Part shown: positions 1 to 9,524 of the stretch, in pieces | Numbering within the stretch: the first letter of the stretch is position 1 | How the letters are laid out: every line of letters starts with the position of its first letter | Assembly (NCBI GenBank): GCA_017163975.1 | Contig: JAFFSR010000094.1 | Location: forward strand, 62,001-126,000 | Origin: Anastatus disparis | Lineage: Eukaryota > Arthropoda > Insecta > Hymenoptera > Eupelmidae | Direction: 5' to 3' | DNA length: 64,000 nt | The notes under the pieces: model-generated | What the model saw: only the letters and a program-made list of their open reading frames with translations | Databases searched by the model: none | What the model was told of the DNA's origin: nothing | Position numbers and translations under genes: made by a program

Positions 1-109
1 TTCAGAAAGATGTTTAATGGTACAGTTAATGTTTTACTTTTTAACTCACATCTTCTATATCTAGAAAAGTAGAATAAAATTAATTCCTGCTAGATTTTAG
101 AAGGATAAA

Positions 110-772
110 CAGAATGTGTGTGTGTGCGTGCGTGTGTGTATTAGGTGAGCAAATTGGATCTCGAAAACTACTCAATGAATTTGCTTTAAATTTAGTTTAG
201 CATAGAATTTATTTTTTTTGTCCAGCTTGGGAGAAGCTATTAAGAATTGGTTTTCTTAGCATAGTTTTAATTTTAGAGTATTTGGAAATTTTTGAAAAAA
301 ATTTTGATTTTGCATTTTTCTTTTAGTTTGCGTGAACTACTCGATAGATTTGCTCCGAAATTTGTATACAAGTTATTAGATGCTATCAGAAAAAAAACCA
401 GAGCTCAAAAACTAATTCTCTTTGCGTAGTAAAGATTTTGAAGCATTTTAAATATTTTGAAGATAATTTTGAGTTTTCTTTCGTTTGTTTTTTTTTATTT
501 TACGTAAAGTACTCGATGGATTTGATATAAAATTTACGTCTGCCAAAAGAAGGAAGATTTTCATCCTAAACCTTTCTTTACTTTTCCTCTTATCTTTCTT
601 TATGACTTGAAAAGAAATTTTCATTTTCATTTTCATTCTAAATACATAAAAGATGTTGGGAAATATCGCTAATGAATCATTTTTATATTGAAATCACATT
701 TTATAAAATAAAATCATTCTAACTCAATGAGCTTCATGATAAATCATTGCGCCAAAGCACTTAGCAGCGTTT
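110..772 (+). repeat. Dispersed repeat family, copy A, with ~165-bp internal subrepeats
   Basis: A GT microsatellite (about 115-140) is followed by three diverged subunits of roughly 165 bp. Each contains a core like ACTCGATGGATTTGCT (near 165, 335 and 505) and an AT-rich block with TTTTCTTAGCATAGTTTTAA. The end of the unit (about 690-772) carries CCAAAGCACTTAGCAGCG. The same order of parts occurs on the opposite strand at 48776-49890, so this is one interspersed family. There are no coding frames; the short minus-strand ORF at 448-636 lies inside a subunit. The superfamily is not recognised. Confidence 0.6.
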
Positions 773-1009
773 TTTTATTGTATATAAATACGATATTCTA
801 TTGGCTTGCAAGATGTTTATCATTTAATTTAATGCATGGTTATTTGTATTGAAGTTTATTTAATTTCAAATCTATTATAAAAACTAATTGACTCTTATCA
901 TTTTATTCTGTTATTTTTCTATTTTTTGCAAATTTATCGATTTCAATTAATATAAATTTTAATTCCAAACATGATTTTTATTCACATCTATTGTTGGAAT
1001 AAAAAAATT
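773..1009. other. AT-rich sequence, nothing recognised
   Basis: AT-rich sequence between the dispersed repeat and the first recognisable hAT codons. No repeat, ORF or terminal inverted repeat was identified. It may hold the 5' end of the hAT element, but I could not find a terminus. Confidence 0.4.
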
Positions 1010-1232
1010 ATCGGTAAAAAGTTTTATAGATTTCATATGCAATTTACAGATCTTAAAATAAAAAGTGGTATTAAATCATTAAAACATTTAACTCGACGAA
1101 AAATTAAAACCAGAATAGACAATTTATACAAAGATGAAGTGACAATTATTGTCGCTTGCAAATTATGTTTGCACAACTGCAGATATTTGGAGTGGTAAAA
1201 GTCGCAGATTTTTAGGAGTTACTGCTCATTGG
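1010..1232 (+). pseudogene. hAT transposase, exon A (degenerate)
   Basis: Fragment of a hAT-superfamily transposase, the nuclear enzyme that cuts and pastes hAT DNA transposons. After a frame change near 1148 the translation reads TTADIWSGKSRRFLGVTAHW (about 1161-1232), the hAT block around the first catalytic Asp (T-x-D-x-W...VTAHW). The upstream frame from 971 reads into a basic stretch (LTRRKIKTRIDNLYKDEV) that fits the region just before this block. The exon ends at a good donor (TGG|GTGAGT, 1233). The broken frame makes it a pseudogene fragment. It continues in exon B (1607) and exon C (4687). Confidence 0.8.
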
Positions 1233-1606
1233 GTGAGTTCACTATCAAGTACATCCAGCTGAATAAACAGATGAATAACCGAGCATGATATCTATCTGGA
1301 TATTTACTTAGATTGAATTAGATTATAAATGGATGTCCATGTGAATTATCCCACTGGATATTCGGATGAATATTCGGTTTTAAAAACGGTCAAAATGAAC
1401 ACTAGATGATGACATTCATCCTAATCCAAACTAAATTTAAAGTGAAGTTTAAATGGATATCCAAATGGATATTCATTTGAATTCAGTTAAAATCGAGTCC
1501 TATCCATGTGGATATTATCCCTATGAATATCCAGCTGAATATTTTCACAGAATCGTATTTCAAGAAATTTTTTTCATTTTGTTTTAAAAATAATAAAATT
1601 TTTTAG
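1233..1606 (+). repeat. hAT intron 1 with GGATATCCA/GGATATT minisatellite
   Basis: This stretch begins with GTGAGT and ends TTTTTTAG, and the hAT reading frame is contiguous on both sides, so it behaves as a 374-bp intron. It is filled with degenerate copies of ATGGATATCCA and GGATATTC (for example 1296-1303, 1358-1376, 1454-1475, 1510-1545). The motif is near-palindromic. It may be an inserted MITE, but clear TIRs were not seen. Confidence 0.5.
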
Positions 1607-1823
1607 ATCGAAGAAAATACTTTTGAGAGAAAATCAGCATCTCTAGCATGTAGACGTTTCCCTGGAACGCATTCTTTTGAGAACATAGCCGAATTATTAG
1701 AAAGCATTCATCTCGAATATGGACTAACCTATGACAAAATTGTAGCAACGATCACTGATAACGGCTCTAGTTTTGTCAAAGCGTTCAAGGAATTTGGAGT
1801 AGATGCGGGTTGTTTAGAAAAAG
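1607..1823 (+). pseudogene. hAT transposase, exon B
   Basis: An open block of 72 codons in the frame continued from exon A. It contains ASLACRRFPGTHSFENIAEL and, further on, ATITDNGSSFVKAF, the hAT segment with the second catalytic Asp (T-D-N-G-S). The exon ends AAAAAG|GTAAAA (1824). Known hAT proteins place these motifs in the same order. The exon itself is intact, but flanking exons carry stops, so the element copy is dead. Confidence 0.85.
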
Positions 1824-1957
1824 GTAAAAAATATTTTATTAACATATAAATATATATAGAACCAAATTTAGACCCTCAAAATACTCTAAGAGGATGCAAA
1901 TCTTGTTTTCTAATCAAAATTCAAAGAGGTTTTGCACCCCTTGGAGTAATATATTTA

Positions 1958-1963
<6 letters not shown>

Positions 1964-2041
<78 letters not shown>

Positions 2042-2052
2042 ATGTATGTAAC
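1964..2052. repeat. (TA)n microsatellite with short (TG)n tail
   Basis: About 34 TA dinucleotides (1964-2031) followed by TGTGTGTGTATGTATG. It lies in the large second intron of the hAT gene. Confidence 0.95.
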
Positions 2053-2315
2053 ATCTCATGTTAACATGCATGGTAAAAAAATAGAAATCGCTGAAAGTCT
2101 GGGAATATTTTCATATTTAGTACACAAACATACGAAAAAATGTTTAGAGCCTTAGGTGAAAAGGGTCAAAAGTCAGACATAAGCAGCTGTTCACAAATTA
2201 TGTAATGATATCAGTATAATCCTTTAAATTAAGATTCAAAGAAATAGGAATACTTACTTTTATATTAATACATATAGGAATGATATCATTTGGCATTCAC
2301 CACTATACAGATTAT

Positions 2316-3337
2316 TTGGTGGTGAAAAAACGGGTAAATCTGCTATCAGACCTACAGTGACGTGGGCTGGAGCTGGATCACCCCAACTGCAGTGCGCGTC
2401 ACTGGTGTGACGGGATTCTAACGCTGCGTCAGCCTGGAGGTAGAAAGAAACCTGGTAGGTTCGCATTCGCCCCCGAGGCATCCACAGGCAGAGACCGTCT
2501 TAACCCCCTTCACCCTGGCCGCGGAAGAGAGGCAAGAAAATGCCTCACTTACACGGGCAGGGATCCGTAACGTCTACCGTACAGAGCCGCAGCGTGGGAC
2601 TGCGTTAGCATTACTTCACGCTGCGGTCTTGTCCATTGTCGCTCGTTTCGTCCGTCCGTCTAGGCACTAGGCCGTGTCCATTCATACGTCCAAACATGCA
2701 TACATTTGCCTGTCATCCTTTCTTTCACTCCTCCATTCGCACTTAGCTCGGGTACGTGGGGTCGCTAATCCCAAGAACTTTTCAGTCCCCCTGCGTATTC
2801 GCACATTTTCATCCTCTCATTCACCCACACATCCAGTATATCGCTCACTCACTCAGCTCGGGCACGTGGGGTCGCTAGGCCCATGGACTGTGCAGTCCCC
2901 CTGCGTATTCGTACATTCTTTCGCACGCTTCCATCCACACATTCAGTATACCATTCACTCACTCACTCAGCTCGGGTACGTGGGTTCGCTAGGCCCAAAG
3001 ACTGTGCAGTCCCCCTGCGTGTGCAAGCATCTCCATCCTCTCCTTTATCCACACACTCAATTCCCCATTCACTTAGCTCGGGTACGTGGGGTCGCTGAGC
3101 CCAAGGACTTTTCAGTCCCCCTGCGTATTCACACATTTTCATCCATACTTTCATCCACACATCCAATTTATCATTCATTCAGCTCGGGTACGTGGGGTTG
3201 CTAAGCCCATGGACTGTGTAGTCCCCCTGCGTATTCAGACATTACCACCCTCACTTCCATCCACACGCTCCGTATACCATTCACTCAGCTCGGGTACGTG
3301 GGGTCGCTAGGCCCAAAGACATTTGTCTCCCTGCGTA
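2316..3337. mobile_element. GC-rich insertion with ~105-115 bp tandem repeats and 12-bp target duplication
   Basis: A 1,022-bp block that is strikingly GC-rich against its surroundings. The 12-mer TATACAGATTAT occurs just before it (2304-2315) and just after it (3338-3349), which looks like a target-site duplication of the length common for non-LTR retrotransposons and SINE-like elements. The left 430 bp is unique (for example GGAGCTGGATCACCCC). The right part holds six tandem units starting near 2743, 2854, 2969, 3074, 3179 and 3284, each with AGCTCGGGTACGTGGGGTCG and CAGTCCCCCTGCGTATTC. The reading frames here (up to 176 codons) follow from the repeats and show no known domain. I do not recognise the family; a 5'-truncated non-LTR element or a composite VNTR element are the main options. 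Confidence 0.6.
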
Positions 3338-3349
3338 TATACAGATTAT

Positions 3350-3595
3350 CAGTTACATGTAATGAAAATGGTGCATGATTTGATTTTCAAAATTTGAGTT
3401 CATATGCTTTTAGTATTATTTCTGAACGTTTATTTGTTTTTTTATAGACTATATATTTGCTGGCTATACACATCTGATTATGTATTATTTTGTGTAATCA
3501 TAGGAATTTTCCCGTTAATTGATAAATAAATAAAAATAAATAAATAAATAATCACTAGTTTTTCCAAGAATCAACATTTTTTAATTCGAAAATGA
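3350..3595. other. AT-rich spacer with (AAATA)n tract
   Basis: No gene seen. A short AAATAAATAAAT tract lies near 3530-3551. This is the right flank of the GC-rich insertion within the hAT intron. Confidence 0.4.
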
Positions 3596-3982
3596 TGGAG
3601 AGATCCAGCGTTTTATTAACATAGCTTTAATGCGGATAAATCATTACATTTGTTTGAACAATGAATTTAATAAGATATCAATGGAATAAAAAAACGAAAA
3701 TCAATTTCCAGCAGCTTCGACATCCCGTCAAAAACCAAATTACCAAAAGTTTATAGTTTTCGAGAAAAAAATTCATCATGAAATTTATATACTAACAAAT
3801 TAAAAAAATTTGAAAAATTAAATTATATCCAACTTTTAACTTTTTTGACCTAAAGCTCTTAAAATTTTTAGAATTTTTTTAATATTGAATGGAACCTATT
3901 CCCAGATATTTAGCGATTTCGATTAATTGGTACTTTTTTTCTCAAGGATGGCTCTTTTTTATTGAACCCCACTGTATGTATG
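3596..3982. repeat. Fragment related to the 62.3 kb pogo-element insert, ending in a CAGTGGGGTTCAATA-type terminus
   Basis: About 3620-3755 matches 62290-62430 by eye (TAGCTTTAATGCGGA, CATTACATTTGTTT, CAGCAGCTTCGACATCCCGT), so both derive from one repeat family that lies in or next to the pogo-like transposase at 61-63 kb. At 3963-3982 the sequence reads TTGAACCCCACTGTA. Read from the other strand this is TA followed by CAGTGGGGTTCAATA, the look of a Tc1/mariner-superfamily terminal inverted repeat. The matching left terminus was not found. Confidence 0.45.
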
Positions 3983-4025
3983 TATGTATATATATATATA
4001 TATATGTATATATATGTATATATTT

Positions 4026-5214
4026 GACACTTATTAACACATCTTTTAATTTCGAGATTTGTTCCAATGAATCATACAATCAGTTCCATCGAGTAGTTAC
4101 AGGTTTTTTCAAGCTACATTTGAAATACTCCGTTAATTTCTCATGTTTTTTTGGCGATTCTAGGCTCTTCTATAATTCTTTACATTTTCCAACTGTAGTT
4201 TCGTAAGCACTTTTCACATTTTCATCACCATTGATAGATTTTAAAGTATCTGTTGTGGCAATAAGATTGAGCGTGTCACTTGCGCAACTAAATAATTTTT
4301 CAAAGCTATGTCTTTATTAGATTTTGTATTAATGGTATCTTCATTATTCTGATCGTTTTCCATGACTTCAGAATCTGATCTTTCATCGGCATTACTCTCA
4401 TTTTGCATCTCTGCATCAATGTCCTCAGTGGTAGCTGTTTTATCATTACTTTTGTCATCGCTTTCGATGCTCGATTCGAAAACATCTCCTTTTTTAATAA
4501 AGAAAATATAATGTTTAACATACTTATCATTTGTAGTTATAAATATATATATTTATATATATTTATTACTACTGTATATAATATATTTATATAATATATT
4601 ATATACAGTATATAATATATTCATATATATATTTATAACTACAAATGATAAATATGTTAAACATTATATTTTCTTTATTAAAAAAGGAGATGTTTTCGAA
4701 TCGAGCATCGAAAGCGATGACAAAAGTAATGATAAAACAGCTACCACTGTGGACATTGATGCAGAGATGCAAAATGAGAGTAATGCCGATGAAAGATCAG
4801 ATTCTGAAGTCATGGAAAACGATCAGAATAATGAGGATACCATTAATACAGAATCTGATAAAGACATAGCTTTGGAAAATCATGATTTCGTTGAAATAGT
4901 ATGCTCAGAAACTGTCTTCATTTATCCGAGACTACCTGTACATTTTCGTTGTGCAAGTCACACACTCAATCTTATTGCCACAACAGATACTTTAAAATCT
5001 ATCAATGTTGATGAAAATGTGAAAAGTGCTTACGAAACTACAATTGGAAAATGTAAAGAATTATAGAAGAGCCTAGAATCGCCAAAAAAACATGAGAAAT
5101 TAACGGAGTATCTAAAATTTAGCTTGAAAAAACCTGTAACTACTCGATGGAACTGATTGTATGATTCATTGGAACAAATCTTGAAATTAAAAGATGTGTT
5201 AATAAGTGTCAAAG
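4026..5214. repeat. 1.2 kb near-perfect palindrome (inverted duplication of hAT exon C)
   Basis: The left arm (about 4026-4592) is the reverse complement of the right arm (about 4594-5214), with very few differences except a ~75-bp deletion in the left arm near 4290. The centre is an AT-rich stretch around 4593. The right arm is the hAT coding exon in its expected orientation. The left arm is an antisense copy, which explains the twin 74-codon frames at 4306-4530 (minus) and 4645-4869 (plus). A transcript would fold into a hairpin of more than 550 bp. Confidence 0.85.
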
Positions 5215-5632
5215 TGCAAGTTTGAATAGCATTTACCAATGCATTGAAAGAAGATGATTTAAATTTATTGCAGAGTGTGTAGAGGTATCGAAACCTCTCG
5301 AACGTGCCATTGATGAGTTACGGGGAGAAAAAACATGCCACTTCGGCTATCTTTTACCAACGTTAATAACCGTCAGAAGCAAATGGTGCAAAATATTGCA
5401 AAATAACAATGATTCGATGATCTGTAAACCATTGATAAAAGACTTAATAACGGCACTAGATAGGAGATTTGAAGATTGTTTTAATGTTACGTATATCATG
5501 TTTATTATCATTAGCACAAAAGAAAATCAACGCATTAGTTCAGGATATGATTGAGTGCGACGAGACTGATCATCATAAGTGTATCTGGTGTTATAGCAGA
5601 GAATCAAAAAATAAGATATCATCTACAACCAA
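4687..5632 (+). pseudogene. hAT transposase, exon C to C-terminus (degenerate)
   Basis: Third coding block of the hAT transposase, entered through ...AAAAAAAG|GAGATG. It begins with an acidic, Ser/Asp-rich segment. RLPVHFRCASHTLNLIATTD follows (about 4932-4991), a hallmark hAT segment. Further on are KPVTTRWN (near 5131), FIAECVEVSKPLERAIDELR (about 5260-5319), CHFGYLLPTL and RSKWCKILQ, all in standard hAT order and belonging to the central to C-terminal part that includes the dimerisation region. There are stops near 5064 and 5152 and a frame change after 5490, so it is a pseudogene. Most of the first half is duplicated in inverted orientation (4026-4592). Confidence 0.85.
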
Positions 5633-5699
5633 GTAAGTTTAGTGTTATAAAGGCTGGTTGAAAGATGAAAGTCACTTCTTGTAGAGGGTGCGCAGGTGC

Positions 5700-6715
5700 C
5701 AAGAATTAAATTATAGTTTGAATAATTAAACCAATTATCAATTACGTGTCATTTAATTAATAACTAAGACTTTAATTATAACTCTCGTATAATTGATAAC
5801 TTAACATTTAATCAACGATTGAACTCTCATTCAATTGATATATAAAACTTTCATTCTCGATTAAACTTCAGATAATTAAAATCAGCTAGCGATTTCGGGT
5901 CATTTAATTGATAAGTAAAATATAAATTATCAATAAAACTCTTAAATGATTGATAATTCAAATTTAATTCTCAATTAGACTTTGGATAATTAAAATTAGT
6001 TATCAATTACGGTTTATGTAATTGATAACTTAAATTTTAATTATCAATGCAACTCACATGTAATTGATAATTAAAATTTAATTCTCAATTAAATTCAGAT
6101 AATCAAAGTTAGTTATCGATTATGGGTCATTTAATTGATAACTGAATTTTAATTTTTAATTAAACTCTTATTTAATTGATAATTAAAATTTCATTCTCAA
6201 TTAAATTTCAGATAATTAAAATTAGTTATTAATTATGGGTGGTTTAATTGATAACTGAATTTTAATTTCTGATTAAACTCTTATTGATAATTAAAATTTA
6301 ATTTTCAAATAAACTCTAATATGATTGATAAATAAAATTTGATTCTCATGAAACTTTAGATAGTTAAAATTAGTTATCAATTACGGTTCATGTAATTGAT
6401 AAGTTAAATTTTAATTATTAATGCAACTCTCATGTAATTGATAATTGAAATTTAATTCTCAATTAAACTTCATATAATTAAAATTAGTTATCAATTATGG
6501 GTCATTTAATTGATAACTGAATTTCAATTTCTAATTAAACTCTTATTGATAATTAAAATTTAATTTTCAGTTAAACTCCAATATGATTGATAATTAAAAT
6601 TTAATTCTGAATTAAATTCAGATGACTAAAATTAGTTATCAATTATGGGTCATTTAATTTATAACTGAATTTTAATTTTTAATTTAACTCTTATTTAATT
6701 GATAGTTAAAAGTAG
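5700..6715. repeat. AT-rich minisatellite based on TTAATTGATAA
   Basis: About 1 kb of degenerate tandem repeats. A recurring phrase like GGGTCATTTAATTGATAACT appears near 5895, 6025, 6125, 6236, 6384, 6497 and 6644, giving irregular higher-order units of roughly 100-150 bp. These are built from smaller TTAATTGATAA / AATTAAAATTAGTTATC modules in both orientations. There is no coding potential. Confidence 0.85.
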
Positions 6716-7297
6716 TATATGGGGGAATATATGGAAGTCTGCCAGTGTTCGAAAAATTATAGGGAAATGACGTCTTCAAGTCTGCCTTACCGCGACATTG
6801 ACAATTACATCTGTCCGTCAATAAGTCTACCGCTCCGCGTCGGTCGGTGTTACGTATACGCGACTCGGTCAAGCGTTCAGGTAGTTTAAGTACATTAGCT
6901 ATAGGTACGTGTAAAAAATATTTGAGTAAATGAATGTTTCAATGAATGACTCCGTAATTATTTAATATTAGTTAACGTGTTTACGTGTTAAAAGTTAATT
7001 TTGAAACAGGTATAACTTAAAGATTATGCGCTAAATACGTGAATTTGACTGTAACATTTACTTAAGTATTAGAATTAATTAAAATATATTAACTATGCGG
7101 GCGAAGTTACATAATCCTTATATTATATATAGAAATATACATTTTAATATTTATACTCTTTATTATATAAGAGGGGATTAGGATTAAAAGGATGAATAAA
7201 ACGAATTATTTTATAAATGTATTATGTTATATTTGCATAAATTTTACATTTTTATAAATTTAAGGAAGTACAATATTTCATTAATATAAAATATTTA
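6716..7297. other. Spacer with a GC-richer patch; no gene
   Basis: The 6745-6905 part is clearly richer in GC (for example CGCTCCGCGTCGGTCGG) than its surroundings and could be a promoter or the subterminal region of an unrecognised element. The rest is AT-rich, with TATATA runs near 7125. No TIR or known motif was identified. Confidence 0.3.
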
Positions 7298-8052
7298 TTA
7301 CGCTAAAATTTTAAATAAAACACTCGAAGATATGGAGTTAAAGTGCAAAACAATTAATTCATTATAAATAATATTGAAATAATTTTGAATAAAATCATTT
7401 TTCAATTCAGGTAATATTTTACTTTTAAATTTTTCAGATTCAGAGTTTATGTAATGTTTGATGAAAATATCAGTTTTAGGGAAAGCAGAATTTTTGTCAA
7501 AAACACTGCGCAATTCTTTGACAATAGTTTGGTTACACACTGATACTGCACCTTTAATATTTTCATTTATGCGTATACACTCGTCAATGCAGGTTGTCAA
7601 ACGAAGAATGCCTTCAAAAGAAGTCTTTTGCATATAACTATCGCCGGAGTATGAAGTTTCTTCTTTTTTACAGTTCCTGTTTCATGTTGATGATTTTCTG
7701 AAGAGTTCGGTATATTTTCTGTATCTTCCTTATCCAAAATTATCCTGGAGTTGTACGCTGTGGTAAATGATAGAGTTATTCCATTGAGAGAAATTTTTTC
7801 GTTTTGAGTTGTAAAATCTTCGTTACTCAAATAAGAATTTATATTTTCAAAATAAGATTTAAATTTTTCCCAAGCTTCCAAAGAAAATGTAATACCAAAA
7901 AATGTTTGGTTAATTATTTTAATTACACACTTAAAACTTTCATTTTTTTGTGATGCGAGACCGATAACAATTTTTTTAGTATACGAAGCGTTCAAGGGGT
8001 AGACACTTGACCATTTTAATGCGTTTATAAAGTTGTGGACTATGATTTTCAC
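7298..8052 (-). pseudogene. Unidentified ~250-residue protein gene, frameshifted
   Basis: Two overlapping minus-strand frames (8052-7597, 151 codons; 7633-7298, 111 codons) read as one protein interrupted by a frameshift near 7620-7640. The N-terminal half contains LKWSSVYPLNASYTKKIVIG and INQTFFGITFSLEAWEKFKS, giving an alternating hydrophobic pattern. A Lys-rich linker (KKKKLH) follows, then a helical C-terminal half starting near TSFEGILRLTTCIDECIRIN. No transmembrane segment, signal peptide or catalytic motif is obvious. It resembles multicopy hypothetical proteins of insects, but that is an impression from memory, not a match. It is transcribed away from the gene at 9117. It could be an accessory gene of a DNA transposon, a virus-derived gene or a lineage-specific host family. 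The initiator is taken as the first Met of the long frame (8052). Confidence 0.5.
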
Positions 8053-8822
8053 TAGTCATTTAAAACAATTCTTTAGATAAAAATTCGATACTGAAAAATC
8101 ACAATATGACCGAAATATGTATGTTTCTTAAATGAAATCTTTTGACTTTATGACACAAGTAAACGAAATACACGAATTTAAATACTTTAGTTATATACAG
8201 TTATGTGTGTGGTAGAAGGGTTAGTGAATAGGATGAGTGAAAGTTTGTTAGTAATTAGTGAAAACTATAGAAGAAAACTATTAATAAAATCTATTAATTC
8301 CCACAAATGAAATCATATGCTATTTGTAAGTATAAGTTAATGACATTTTTATCAGACTGAGTCACAGTTTTTGTAAATACTTCACTAATGTAAAATAAAA
8401 AGGGTAATTAAGGAACTTGAAAGGTTTGAAACATTTTATCTTTCATTATTATTATCTAAGAAAGTTTTCGTTATGTGTTTGAAAATTCCTAAACATATAT
8501 TAATACTTTAAATGTAAATAAAACTAGAATATGTATTTTACATAAGTAAAATTTCTACTCATAACAAAAGATTTTATTATAAAGCTTAATACAGTGATAA
8601 ACTTAATACCTTTGAACGTACTGAAAAAGGTCGCAGGTAGTTAAAAAGTGTTTCGGTAATTTCTTTTCGAAAGACCCTCCCCCTTATTTGTTAATTCTTT
8701 AATTTTATTAGTCTCCAGGTAATTCCATAGGAGGAAAACTAAGTGAAAATCGTAGTATAAGAGAAACTAAATGAGAAATTATTAGACACTTTGAGTTTAG
8801 ACTTCTTTCAAGTGCATCATAT
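8053..8822. promoter_or_regulatory. Intergenic spacer between two divergent genes; no specific site identified
   Basis: AT-rich sequence between the minus-strand gene starting at 8052 and the duplicated block upstream of the 9117 gene. It presumably contains both promoters, but no individual element can be named. Confidence 0.25.
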
Positions 8823-9107
8823 AGATACTTTTGTACGGTGTACTTATTTTGAGTTTTCTAAAACTATACAAATATAAATTTTAAATACAGATATATTTTA
8901 CTCAATTAAAAATAAAATAATTTTGTTTTAATTATTATCATTGTTTAGTATTTTCCTTTTTTAAAGATACTTTAGTACGGTGTACTTATTTTGAGTTTTC
9001 TAAAAGTATACAACTAAAAAATTTAAACACCGATATATTTTTACTTCACTAAAAATAAAATAATTTTGTTTTAATTATTATCGTTGTTTAGTGTTTTTTT
9101 TTTAAAT
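8823..9107. repeat. 142-bp direct duplication upstream of the 9117 gene
   Basis: Two tandem copies (about 8823-8964 and 8965-9107) each begin AGATACTTTWGTACGGTGTAC, then share TTATTTTGAGTTTTCTAAAA and end with TTTTGTTTTAATTATTATC-GTTGTTTAGT. They differ at scattered positions. The second copy ends a few bases before the ATG at 9117, so the duplication covers the probable promoter and 5' leader. Confidence 0.8.
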
Positions 9108-9116
9108 TGAGTAAAA

Positions 9117-9524
9117 ATGGCATTTGTAGATTCCTGTACTTACGTAGTATATAGTTCTGCATTGAACAAAGCAAAATTTGAAGACCGTGAGGAAAAGGAA
9201 AGGATAGCTTATCGAGAAAATGAAGAGGCTTGTTTTTGTAGATTTGCTTTACAAATTGAGCTTTTCACCCATGTAGAAAAAGAAGGAGAAAAATTGTTTG
9301 TTAATAAACGTAAACGTTATTTAATAAACATAGCTACAGAACGGTTTGTTGAATTTCTAAAAACTAGAAATTTATGATTTTTAACTAAATTATACAACGC
9401 TCACAAATCAAATTTTGAACAAAATCTAAGATTATTAAGAGTTTTGGTCAGTGAAATAAAGAGAAGAAATGCACACGATGAAAGTGCTCGAGCTATCATG
9501 GAAATGAATGAAAAAATAATCGAC
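9117..9524 (+). pseudogene. Unidentified Glu/Lys-rich protein gene with in-frame TGA and a splice donor
   Basis: The frame opens at ATG 9117 and runs 86 codons to a TGA (9375-9377). It then continues open in the same frame for 49 codons (LTKLYNAHKSNFEQNLRLLR ... AIMEMNEKIID) to a textbook donor, GACG|GTAAGT near 9524. A possible acceptor follows near 9798 (TTTTCAG), after which the frame ends within a few codons. The protein is charged and helical, with EEACFCRFALQIELFTHVEK and INIATERFVEFLKTR. No domain is recognised. The in-frame TGA suggests either a decayed copy or readthrough. It is arranged head-to-head with the equally unknown gene at 7298-8052, and I suspect both belong to one mobile unit. 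Confidence 0.45.

Noticed and set aside
2674..3310. Long overlapping frames of up to 176 codons on both strands
   Set aside because: They follow the ~105-bp tandem units, have no domain and occur in several frames at once.
2743..3337. CRISPR-like array of repeats
   Set aside because: Units are ~105-115 bp and the between-repeat parts are also related; the context is an arthropod genome with spliced transposon genes.
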